Shown here: positions 26,727 through 33,579 of the stretch, one piece after another
How the letters are laid out: each line of letters begins with the position of its first letter
How positions within the stretch are numbered: position 1 is the first letter of the stretch
NCBI GenBank assembly: GCA_021852275.1
Contig: JAJZNX010000012.1
Span: forward strand, 1 to 34,984
Direction of reading: 5' to 3'
Length of the DNA stretch: 34,984 nt
From: Planctomycetota bacterium
Lineage (GTDB): Bacteria > Planctomycetota > Phycisphaerae > WQYP01
Translations under genes and position numbers: made by a program
The notes under the pieces: generated by a model
What the model was told of the DNA's origin: nothing
Database searches by the model: none
Seen by the model: only the letters and a program-made list of their open reading frames with translations

Positions 26727-28601
26727 TTAAAAATTCGCCTTGTCGATGGATATTCCAAAACCCCAGCCCCCCCGGTTGTTGTGAATTTTGACCACAATAT
26801 GATTTTCACCGGCATTGAGGTGGATCGGCACCACATCCTGATCCGGTGAAAATCCGCGATTGATATTGTTTTCGTGGATCAGCTTCCCGTTGAGCCATAT
26901 GGCTATGCCATCATCGCTGCCGCAGCGCAACTGCGTATCACGCGGATGCACACTGGAATAGGTTGTGTAACCATACGCAATCACGGATTCGACGTGTCCG
27001 AGTTCGGAGGATAAATTAACAAAACCACGATGATCCGCCTGGGACTTTTTCCATTTGAATATTGCGCCGGTGGTGCGAATTGATTCTTTTATCGCCACTT
27101 TGCCGTCCTGCCCCAGCCAGGCTTTGGATTCCAGGGGGGTCTTGACGCGGAGCGGGTGCAGGGATTTTTCTGGAATTTTAAATGGACCGAGGAGATTCCA
27201 GTTCTGAATGGCCGTTTCATGCTGACGCCTATGAACTGCATCCCAACTGCGGCGCAGATCGCGGGCATTCACCGCACCAAAGGAGCGACCACTGGTGGGA
27301 ATCAGCCTGGGCTTATCGAGTTTGGGCAGCAAATTGCCGTGGGCCGCGATCATTTCATCGCAAAGTTCCACGATTTTGTCGAGAGTTAACGTGGCGGCGG
27401 TCAGCGGGTCAAACATGGCCGCCTGGTACACATATTCGCGCTTACCTTCCAACGCGGCGCGAATAAAAAGCTCATGCTGGCTTACGTGCGGCTGCATGTA
27501 CGCGATGAGTTGCGGAGGCAGATCGCCCACGGTGGTAAATTGCAGGCCACTGCGATCCACCAGAGTCGGTACCTCGGCGATAGCGGTGGAGGGCAGATTG
27601 CTGATGGCTCCGCGGTTGGGCATGTTGCCGTAGACGACGCGCGGCTGGCCGGTGACCATGGAATGAATGATAGCGCTGCCATATTCGTGGCTGCGGTGAT
27701 GCTCCATGGGAGTATTGGTCTTGACCATGGCCTTGAGGCGGGCGAATTCATCGACTATGCCGTCGCAACGTCGCAGATACTCATCAATAGGTACATCATA
27801 TTTTTTAACAGTTTCCGGCCCGCGCGGAATAAAGTAGGGATTGTATTCGGCGTTGTGTTCGCTGGATTCAGTAACGAAATGACCCAGGACCTTCATCAGT
27901 TCAAAACGGACTCTGTTCGAGGTGTATACATCGGGACGTTTCATGGCGGCAAAGAGGCGGGGATAAAGGTCCACGCCATTTTTTTCAAGTTTCAGGTAAA
28001 ACGCCATGTGATTGATGCCAGCGCAGAGAAAGGCCACATCTTCCGACTTTTCACCGATGTAGCCCATCAGTTGGTCAAACGTACCCTGTACGCTGTGGCA
28101 CAGGCCTACCGCATGGATATTGCTGGTGCGGTAAATGGTTTGCATGTTCATGCTCATGGGATTGGAATAATTCAGCAGCGTGGCCCGCGGGCAGACTTCC
28201 ATCATATCCCGGCACAGGCCGGACAGCATGGGATAAGTCCGCAAGGCCCGAAAAAGGCCTCCCGGACCGGTGGTGTCAGCGATGGTAAAGTTGAGGCCGT
28301 ATTTGCGGGGAATTTCAAAATCCACCAGGGTGGAATTAAACCCGCCGATCTGCACCATGTTGATGACAAAATCCGCACCCTCAAGGGCTTTGCGGCGGTT
28401 GGTGGTGTATTCTATTTTTGGTTTGGCCCCGATGGTTTTGCTGATTTTACGACACAGGGCCGCTCCTACTTCCAACCGGTCGCGGTCGATATCCATGTAC
28501 GAAAACGAGGCATTGCGGAATTCCGGGAAACTGAGGATATCTCCGGTCAAATTGCGGGAAAAGACCACACTGCCGGCACCGATCATTGCTACTTTAATCA
28601 C
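26727..28601 (-). CDS. Glycoside hydrolase family 4 (alpha-galactosidase-like) with extra C-terminal domain
   Basis: GH4 enzymes cleave glycosides by an NAD- and Mn-dependent oxidation-elimination route. Residues 1-430 match the family: a Rossmann start (VAMIGAGSVVF), the NYSNPMS motif near 145-151, and the metal ligands C168 (GLCHSV) and H198 (GINHMAF). This resembles the MelA alpha-galactosidase branch, although the exact glycoside is not certain. Residues 466-624 are an unexpected addition beginning NWNLLGPF and containing RCGSDDGIAIWLNGKL and LNAGENHIVVKIHN, a sandwich-like module often seen on planctomycete exported proteins. No signal peptide is visible. GTG at 28601 is the start, with AGGAG about ten bases upstream. 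Confidence 0.88.
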   Translation of the reverse strand: MIKVAMIGAGSVVFSRNLTGDILSFPEFRNASFSYMDIDRDRLEVGAALCRKISKTIGAKPKIEYTTNRRKALEGADFVINMVQIGGFNSTLVDFEIPRKYGLNFTIADTTGPGGLFRALRTYPMLSGLCRDMMEVCPRATLLNYSNPMSMNMQTIYRTSNIHAVGLCHSVQGTFDQLMGYIGEKSEDVAFLCAGINHMAFYLKLEKNGVDLYPRLFAAMKRPDVYTSNRVRFELMKVLGHFVTESSEHNAEYNPYFIPRGPETVKKYDVPIDEYLRRCDGIVDEFARLKAMVKTNTPMEHHRSHEYGSAIIHSMVTGQPRVVYGNMPNRGAISNLPSTAIAEVPTLVDRSGLQFTTVGDLPPQLIAYMQPHVSQHELFIRAALEGKREYVYQAAMFDPLTAATLTLDKIVELCDEMIAAHGNLLPKLDKPRLIPTSGRSFGAVNARDLRRSWDAVHRRQHETAIQNWNLLGPFKIPEKSLHPLRVKTPLESKAWLGQDGKVAIKESIRTTGAIFKWKKSQADHRGFVNLSSELGHVESVIAYGYTTYSSVHPRDTQLRCGSDDGIAIWLNGKLIHENNINRGFSPDQDVVPIHLNAGENHIVVKIHNNRGGWGFGISIDKANF

Positions 28602-28779
28602 CTGATTTTAACTCCTGTTAATTTACATCGAACCTACAACCAAGGCGAAAGTATATCCGGCTGGGCGTGATTTACCATAGTTCGCCAGGTAATACCGTTC
28701 TACGAAACAACATTGGGGGCATTTTCCGGCATGTGGGAGGGTACAGAAGACGTTTGCAACGCCGAGCTTTCTACGATCA

Positions 28780-28794
28780 GCTTTCAGCGATCAG
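28780..28794. repeat. Dispersed repeat, copy 1 of the CTTTCAGCGRTCAG motif
   Basis: A 15-base motif, GCTTTCAGCGATCAG, recurs at 29289-29303 with one change (GGTCAG). Looser matches (GCGGTCAG) occur near 29560-29600. Such self-similar strings are common in decaying intergenic DNA. Confidence 0.5.
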
Positions 28795-28883
28795 CGGTTG
28801 GAAGGGGTAAGATTAGCAAGACTAACAATATCATCCAACATTTTTTTACGCGGAGTCAGGAAGAAGGAGTCGGAAGATACGTA

Positions 28884-28958
28884 TTCACCGCAGAGGCGTC
28901 CCGATGGCTAAATGTTATTAAAGGCAACCGGGATAAACTCCGGGCGCAGAGAACGACT
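28884..28958. repeat. Dispersed repeat, copy 1 (interrupted): CACCGCAGAGGCG plus GCGCAGAGAACGACT
   Basis: The two halves (28884-28898 and 28944-28958) are separated by 45 bases, whereas the second copy has them only 6 bases apart. The 39-base difference looks like an insertion in this copy or a deletion in the other. Confidence 0.5.
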
Positions 28959-28980
28959 GGGAAGATTGAACCACCAGGTA

Positions 28981-28998
28981 CACAAAGGCACACAAAGG
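28981..28998. repeat. Tandem CACAAAGG pair
   Basis: CACAAAGG occurs at 28981-28988 and 28991-28998, after ACCACCAGGTA. It resembles intergenic ACCACCAAGG/CACAAAGG-type repeats that I recall from environmental genomes; that link is from memory only. Confidence 0.4.
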
Positions 28999-29011
28999 AC
29001 GGAACGGTCAT

Positions 29012-29254
29012 AATTGTTGCTCCAGATAGAGTGCGAGCCGGTGCCGCGACGGGGCCAATGGCGATGGAAGTTTTACCGGATTCGGGCGGTCCGAGGAACA
29101 GGGTGATTCGGCCAAGGGGGATACGGTCTGGGATGAGCCAGGCCGGGTGCTGTGGTGGGCCGAAGTTGCTAGAGCGGGCTGGCGGCGTTGGGGTAGTTGG
29201 GACGGCTGTGGTTGTGGGGGTATTATTTTCCATAAACTGATGTAGGCGAGGCAT
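29012..29254 (-). pseudogene. Truncated P-loop ATPase fragment (RepA/AAA_25-like)
   Basis: Read on the minus strand from the ATG at 29254, about 80 residues look like the N-terminus of a RepA/AAA_25-type ATPase: a Thr/Pro-rich leader, then PAWLIPDRIPLGRITLF and an intact Walker A, GPPESGKTS (29066-29092). Similarity stops near GATI. The frame then runs into the CACAAAGG-type repeats and ends at 28856. Such ATPases are usually encoded on integrated elements and plasmids beside replication genes. The rest of the ATPase (Walker B, C-terminus) is absent, so this is a remnant. Confidence 0.55.
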
Positions 29255-29267
29255 GGAGGGGGATAAT
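29243..29267. repeat. Partial third copy of the ~110-bp direct repeat
   Basis: Bases 29243-29267 share the terminal block (TAGG, then GCATGGAGGGGGATAAT) with the ends of the two longer copies. On the minus strand this block contains the ATG of the ATPase fragment. Confidence 0.55.
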
Positions 29268-29288
29268 GGCGCGGGCGGTCAACGGTAA

Positions 29289-29303
29289 GCTTTCAGCGGT
29301 CAG
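29289..29303. repeat. Dispersed repeat, copy 2 of the CTTTCAGCGRTCAG motif
   Basis: GCTTTCAGCGGTCAG; differs at one base from the copy at 28780-28794. Confidence 0.5.
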
Positions 29304-29313
29304 TAAACTGTTT

Positions 29314-29349
29314 TTCACCGCCGAGGCGCTGAGAGCGCAGAGAACGACT
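29314..29349. repeat. Dispersed repeat, copy 2 (compact): CACCGCCGAGGCG plus GCGCAGAGAACGACT
   Basis: Compact version of the element at 28884-28958, with both halves in 36 bases. It is immediately preceded by the second CTTTCAGCGRTCAG motif, so the two repeats travel in the same order at both places. Confidence 0.5.
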
Positions 29350-29437
29350 ATAAAACGCCACAATAGCTGCGAGAACGCATTGCCGACAAGGTGGCTGCAC
29401 TTCCGCTGTTGGACTGTTGGTCCGCTGGCTGCTGCTG

Positions 29438-29546
29438 CTGCACGTATTTACTTGTCAGGCGGAACAGGCCGGGCTGCGCAAGACAGGGTGGCCTCCTTCG
29501 GGAGTTCCGCTGGGAGGTAATAGGCAGGGTATGGAGGGGGATAATT
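29438..29546. repeat. ~110-bp direct repeat, copy A
   Basis: This copy begins with a 28-base block (29438-29465) identical to 29853-29880 and ends with a 26-base block (29521-29546) nearly identical to 29938-29963. The interior includes GCGGAAC and GTTCCGC, which are reverse complements, so each copy can form a stem around a variable loop. The conserved ends with a diverged middle suggest a small structured or mobile element. Confidence 0.6.
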
Positions 29547-29625
29547 GCGAAGCGGTCGGCGGTCAGCAGTCAGGTTTGAGCGGTCAGGTTTGAGCGGTCA
29601 GCTTTTGGCGGGCGGATGGGACGGG

Positions 29626-29660
29626 CAAGATGGCCAAGGTATTTGGTGTTGGCCATCTTG
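29626..29660. repeat. Perfect 12-bp inverted repeat built from the AAGATGGCC unit
   Basis: CAAGATGGCCAA (29626-29637) and TTGGCCATCTTG (29649-29660) are exact reverse complements around an 11-base loop. The same unit occurs in tandem 40 bases downstream. Confidence 0.6.
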
Positions 29661-29701
29661 GATAAGTTGAAAAATGGGCGGTTTTGTTGGGTTTTTGGGG
29701 T

Positions 29702-29728
29702 AAGATGGCCAAGATGGCCAAGATGGCC
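29702..29728. repeat. Three tandem 9-bp AAGATGGCC units
   Basis: Three identical 9-base units. On the minus strand they read W-P-S repeats (WPSWPSWPS), like the low-complexity linkers I recall in element-encoded ATPase/primase proteins. They could be a decayed part of the same gene as the ATPase fragment. Confidence 0.6.
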
Positions 29729-29852
29729 AAACATTTTTAATTTTCCAGGTTAGAGATCGGTTTTGGGCTTGTTGCAGGCGCAGCATGGGCATGGGTCGAA
29801 TTCTTTATTTTGGTGTGGTGCATGGCCTGTGGCTTCGACGGGGCCACGCGGC

Positions 29853-29963
29853 CTGCACGTATTTACTTGTCAGGCGGAACGCGGCTTGGCGGCACAAGGC
29901 GGCGTAGCCAATAACTGGGGGTTCCGCTGGATGATAGTAGGCAGGGCATGGAGGGGGATAATT
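29853..29963. repeat. ~110-bp direct repeat, copy B
   Basis: The 28-base left block and the right block match copy A, while the middle (about 29881-29920) has diverged and carries GGCTTGGCGGCACAAGG-like sequence. It keeps the GCGGAAC/GTTCCGC complementary pair. Confidence 0.6.
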
Positions 29964-29979
29964 TCAGGTGACAGAATAC

Positions 29980-30010
29980 AGGAGTAAGGAGGTCCCAATG
30001 GATTACTCCT
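29980..30010. repeat. Perfect 8-bp inverted repeat next to transposase remnant
   Basis: AGGAGTAA (29980-29987) and TTACTCCT (30003-30010) are exact reverse complements with a 15-base loop. The right arm contains the stop codon of the minus-strand remnant. It might be an element end or a hairpin near an intron boundary. Confidence 0.5.
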
Positions 30011-30371
30011 TGGCCACGGTCGGCCCGTGGTTACGTAAGTTGAATCCCCCCTCATCAAACCGGACAGGCAGATTTCCTGCATCCGGCTTCACCATCGGGG
30101 CCATCACCCAGTCTACGCTGGCATAAACCCGCTTCGCTTGGGAATCCTCTACCACCGCCTCCGCGGCGGTCCAGGAGGCCTTGAGCTTCCCCGAGCCGCG
30201 GGCTTGGGCCACCGCAGCGCCTTCCGCTTCCACCATCTGGCGTAAGCGTTCCTTGCAAATGGGCAGGCCGGCAATCCGGCGTGCGTCCTCCACCGCCGCC
30301 AAACCCCGGTCCAACCTCGCCTCACATTTCTCCAGTAACTTTTGCTTGAGGACTGCCTTGTCCAATGTCAT
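30003..30371 (-). pseudogene. Probable transposase 5' fragment fused to intron-like sequence
   Basis: The ATG at 30371 has an excellent ribosome site (GAAAGGAG, seven bases upstream), so this was once a real gene start. The first 90 residues are helical and charged (LLEKCEARLDRGLAAVEDAR) and lead to RVYASVDWVMAPMV, which resembles the region before the catalytic core of ISKra4-like transposases (usually VDGVMVP). This assignment is from memory and uncertain. From about residue 95 the reading frame enters a sequence that looks like group II intron domain V (KPDAGNLPVRFDEGG is its translation), and the frame then stops. The remainder of the transposase is missing. Confidence 0.45.
30057..30089 (-). 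ncRNA. Possible group II intron domain V remnant
   Basis: On the minus strand, AAGCCGGA and TCCGGTTT pair over 8 bp (one G-U). They enclose GCAG and CTGC, which pair around a GAAA-containing loop, with a short CTG bulge on the 3' side. The AGC near the 5' base, GNRA-like loop and 3'-side bulge are domain V hallmarks. GATGAGGGGGG follows, as I recall for many bacterial introns. A second hairpin (CCACGG/CCGTGG, 30014-30030) lies where domain VI would be. No reverse transcriptase gene is in the window, so this is at most a 3' remnant. Confidence 0.45.
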
Positions 30372-30580
30372 CACGCGACTCCTTTCAAAAACAACCACGC
30401 CACTTTGCCAAAAATTATGACCGCACCCCTACGGTTTAAAATCAGACAGATTTCTTTGCTAATTCGGCTGTTCGGGGGTAGGCTTTGGTCATGGTGGCGT
30501 TTACAATGGGCATTGTCTGGTGCGACCAACCGTTAGTAAACCGACTGGTCAAGTGCTTCGTTTCCAGGAGCTAAGCCATT

Positions 30581-32152
30581 ATGACGGACGTGAACCATCA
30601 CTTCAAGACAGATGCTGAAAAGGAAAGTTCCGCGGTGGCGTTTGGAACCGCACGTGGTGTGAGCCGGCGGAGCTTTTTAATGCAGGCGGCCGCGACTGCG
30701 GCGGCTCCGATGCTTGGTGCCGCTACAGTTGAGCGGGTGCAGGCCCAGGCTAAAAAGCCTTCTTGGTCGAGACTGTTGAAAAAGCCGAATATAATTATGG
30801 TGATTTCCGACCAGTACCGCTGGGATTTCATCTGTGCAGCGGGCAGCAACCCCATGGCGCTAACACCGAATTTGGACGCCATGTGGCGACGAGGAACAGC
30901 TTTTCAGAATGCAATGACCAACCAACCGTTGTGTTCGCCAGCCCGGGCGTGTCTGTTCACGGGGCAGTATGCAACGCAGACCGGGGTGTGGAAGTTGCAG
31001 TTGGGTTTGCGTGAGAACGCCATTACGCTGGCTACGCTGCTGGGAAAAGCCGGTTACAGCACGAATTACCTGGGCAAATGGCACCTGGCACCTAATCCAG
31101 GCCAGACCGGCAAGGGACCGGTACCGGCCCAGTACCGCGGAGGTTTTACGGGCCTGTGGCTGGCGGCTAATGTGCCAGAAATCAGCACGCAGCCATACAA
31201 CAGTCAGTTCTGGGATAACGACAACAATCCGGTCCATTATGGCAGGAACACTTACCGGGTGGATTTTCTGGCGGGGGAGGCGGAAAAGTTTCTACGGGAG
31301 CGTCATGCAAAACCTTTCTTTCTGGTGTTGTCGCAATTGGAGCCGCACCAGCAGAACGGCCAAGGATTTGTAGCGCCGCGAGGAATGGCCCGAAAGTTCC
31401 GCAATCCGTATACGCCGCCGGACCTAAGGCCGCTTCCAGGAGACTGGCCGACGACGCTGAATCACTATTACGGTGATTGCAAGGCCATTGATGATTCCAT
31501 GGGGCGTATATTCAAGACATTGCGTGAAGAGAATCTGGAGGAGAATACAATCGTGATGTTTCTGGGTGATCATGGCTGTCATTTTCGAACGCGCAACATT
31601 GAATACAAACGCAGCCCACATGACGCTTCGGCGCGCATTCCGCTGATTGTACAGGGCCCCGGGTTTGACGGTGGTGGGATGGTAACGGAATTAGTGAATA
31701 TTATTGACATAGCGCCAACGTTGCTAGACGTTGCAGGCGAAAGTGCTCCGGCGTTCATGCAGGGGCAGAGCCTGCTACCGCTGGTGCATGATCCGGGCGC
31801 ACGAGCGGTGTGGCGCAACGAAGTATTTATCCAGATCAGCGAATCGGAAACCGGCCGGGCCTTAAGAACGCCGGAATGGACGTATTGCGCGATCTGCGAC
31901 GATGTTGCATCGCTGCAACATCCAAGCTCGCGGCATTATCGCGACTATCAGCTTTATGACAATCGGGCGGATCCAGCGCAGGTATTTAACCTTTGTGGAC
32001 GGCAGGATTACCCGCGTATCACGGATATACACTACATTGGAGATCGCTCGCTGCCACAAATAACCAGAGAACTGCGGGAACGGCTGGTTACGCGAATTGT
32101 GGAAGCTGGTGAAGAGCGTCCCGATATTGCAAACTGGCCATTTTATCCATAA
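30581..32152 (+). CDS. Tat-exported sulfatase (formylglycine-dependent, type I)
   Basis: A 523-residue sulfatase. A twin-arginine signal is visible (SRRSFLMQAAATAAAPM, residues 29-45). The sulfatase signature CSPAR supplies C118, which must be converted to formylglycine, and GKWHLA adds K166 and H168. Metal-site residues include D77 (ISDQ) and D330/H331 (LGDHG). The ISDQYRWD form, with a single Asp, is common in planctomycete sulfatases. The enzyme removes sulfate esters from polysaccharides, probably outside the cytoplasm. GGAG lies ten bases before the ATG. The stop overlaps the ribosome site of the GH2 gene that follows, so the two form an operon. No maturase gene is in the window. Confidence 0.94.
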   Translation: MTDVNHHFKTDAEKESSAVAFGTARGVSRRSFLMQAAATAAAPMLGAATVERVQAQAKKPSWSRLLKKPNIIMVISDQYRWDFICAAGSNPMALTPNLDAMWRRGTAFQNAMTNQPLCSPARACLFTGQYATQTGVWKLQLGLRENAITLATLLGKAGYSTNYLGKWHLAPNPGQTGKGPVPAQYRGGFTGLWLAANVPEISTQPYNSQFWDNDNNPVHYGRNTYRVDFLAGEAEKFLRERHAKPFFLVLSQLEPHQQNGQGFVAPRGMARKFRNPYTPPDLRPLPGDWPTTLNHYYGDCKAIDDSMGRIFKTLREENLEENTIVMFLGDHGCHFRTRNIEYKRSPHDASARIPLIVQGPGFDGGGMVTELVNIIDIAPTLLDVAGESAPAFMQGQSLLPLVHDPGARAVWRNEVFIQISESETGRALRTPEWTYCAICDDVASLQHPSSRHYRDYQLYDNRADPAQVFNLCGRQDYPRITDIHYIGDRSLPQITRELRERLVTRIVEAGEERPDIANWPFYP

Positions 32153-32163
32153 GGAGTGCTGCG

Positions 32164-33579
32164 GTGGCGAAGAATTTGTTTAGGCGTACGGTTATAGGTG
32201 GTGTGTCGCTGATTGTGGGCTGGCTGGCCGGCTCTCCGGCGGGCGGTCTGGCTGCAGCAGAGGCGACGGTGGGGCACATCGGACGGATCGTTGTGGGGCT
32301 GGACCGTGATTGGTGGATACTTACCATGCCGGCGTTTCATCGCTGGAAGCCGGAAGGGATATTGACAGCAAAGCAGGTTGCAGGGCTGCGCATGCCACCT
32401 GCGGCGGCACGATGGCACAAGGTTCATCTGCCCAATGATTACATCGTGGCGGGAAAGATCACACCGCGTGCCGCTAACAGCCATGGTTCACTGCCAGTGT
32501 ATCCGGCGTGGTACCGTCGAAAATTCACGATTCCGGGATGGGCACACGATAAAACCATCTGGCTGAATTTCGGCGGTGCGTACCGAGATTCGGTGGTGTT
32601 TATCAACGGCCGACTGGTGGGGCAGCATCCGAGCGGCTACAGCGGCTTTCGTTACAACATAAGCCGCCTGGTCCATTTTGGGGGCAGCAATACTCTGGCG
32701 GTATTCGTGGATCCCAGATACTTCGAGGGCTGGTGGTATGAGGGCGGGGGGATATATCGTCATGTGAGGCTGATTATTGCCGATAAGCTGCACGTAGCCC
32801 CGTGGGGCACTTATATAATCAGCAATGTGACCGGCCCGATTCATTATGGATCGCCGAGCGGCGACCAGGCATCGGCGCAGCTTACCATCGAAACGACCGT
32901 AGTTAACGCGTTTGATAAACCGCAACGGTTCACGCTGAGTTCAGCTATTTTAGGCCCGGATGAGAAGCTGCTTAAAAGCATTGCCAGTTCCGGAGAGCTT
33001 GGCGGCCACCATAAAAAGATGTTCATCCAGCACGTTACCCTGAACCATGCTGCCCTGTGGTCGCTGCGACACTGCAATTTGTATCATCTAGAAACTGCCC
33101 TCCAAGGGCAGGACAACGGCAGGGATGACAAACGCACCACGTTCGGTATTCGCACGCTGGAATTTAAGGCGAACCGCGGATTTTTTCTTGACGGCAAACA
33201 CGTTGAAATCAAGGGGACGTGCAATCATCAGGACTTTCCCGGTGTGGGCATAGGGACACCGAATAATTTATGGGCGTGGAGAATACGTAAACTCAAGGCA
33301 CTGGGCTGCAATGCCTATCGTACGGCGCATAATCCCCTGGCGTCGGCTTTCTACCGGGCCTGCAACCATCTGGGGATGCTGGTGATGGATGAGAACCGGC
33401 ATCTGGGAGACGTGTACACGGCCAAAACGCCCAACGGAGCACCCTATTCGAATCTTTCTGATTTGAAGTGGATGATTCGGGCGCAACGCAACGATCCGTG
33501 CGTGATCTTCTGGTCTATGTGTAATGAGGAAGTATATACAGAGGCGAGCCGTATGGCAAGAAGGTCTTCACGACCATGA
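32164..33579 (+). CDS. GH2 beta-galactosidase-like protein, N-terminal part before a frameshift
   Basis: GTG start with AAGGAG (32151-32156) seven bases upstream. A signal peptide is clear (LFRRTVIGGVSLIVGWLAGSPAGGLAA). The jelly-roll domain contains YRDSVVFINGRLVGQHPSGYSGF and EGGGIYRHVRL; the barrel begins at FGIRTLEFKANRGFFLDGKHVEIKG and includes the acid/base glutamate E455 in SMCNEE. After VYTE the frame runs into RMARRSSRP and stops. The +2 frame continues the family's sequence (EPYGKKVFTTMMDL), so a base is missing near 33545. With its downstream half it makes a full-length exported GH2. Confidence 0.88.
   Translation: MAKNLFRRTVIGGVSLIVGWLAGSPAGGLAAAEATVGHIGRIVVGLDRDWWILTMPAFHRWKPEGILTAKQVAGLRMPPAAARWHKVHLPNDYIVAGKITPRAANSHGSLPVYPAWYRRKFTIPGWAHDKTIWLNFGGAYRDSVVFINGRLVGQHPSGYSGFRYNISRLVHFGGSNTLAVFVDPRYFEGWWYEGGGIYRHVRLIIADKLHVAPWGTYIISNVTGPIHYGSPSGDQASAQLTIETTVVNAFDKPQRFTLSSAILGPDEKLLKSIASSGELGGHHKKMFIQHVTLNHAALWSLRHCNLYHLETALQGQDNGRDDKRTTFGIRTLEFKANRGFFLDGKHVEIKGTCNHQDFPGVGIGTPNNLWAWRIRKLKALGCNAYRTAHNPLASAFYRACNHLGMLVMDENRHLGDVYTAKTPNGAPYSNLSDLKWMIRAQRNDPCVIFWSMCNEEVYTEASRMARRSSRP
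33541..33546 (+). other. Frameshift site in the GH2 gene (single-base deletion)
   Basis: Homology passes from reading frame 1 to frame 3 between the codons for VYTE and EPYGKK. Adding one G to the GG at 33543-33544 would give T-E-G-E-P-Y-G and restore one open frame of about 838 residues. No slippery heptamer is present, so programmed frameshifting is unlikely. A real mutation or a sequencing error are both possible. Confidence 0.7.

Larger units (their letters stand above)
28602..30580. other. Gene-poor repeat-rich region (mobile-element remnants)
   Basis: Almost 2 kb without a convincing intact gene. It contains a P-loop ATPase fragment, a roughly 110-bp direct repeat in two copies, several short dispersed repeats, tandem 9-bp units, inverted repeats, a probable transposase fragment and a possible group II intron piece. 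The bases from about 30400 to 30580 are the leader of the sulfatase gene; no clear promoter could be assigned there. Confidence 0.7.

Noticed and set aside
27474-28670. 398-codon open frame on the plus strand
   Set aside because: It lies antisense to the clearly recognisable GH4 gene and its product shows no family features.
28713-29240. 175-codon open frame on the plus strand
   Set aside because: Built from dispersed repeats and antisense to the ATPase fragment; no ribosome site.
29266-29520. 84-codon plus-strand frame behind a good GGAGGG site
   Set aside because: Its content is the repeat elements themselves, and the other repeat copies lack the ATG.
29702-29728. Possible CRISPR-like array
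   Set aside because: Units are 9 bp and directly adjacent, with no spacers and no cas genes.
29998-30126. 42-codon plus-strand frame with AAGGAGG five bases upstream
   Set aside because: It runs antisense through the transposase/intron-like remnant; the ribosome site is part of an inverted repeat.
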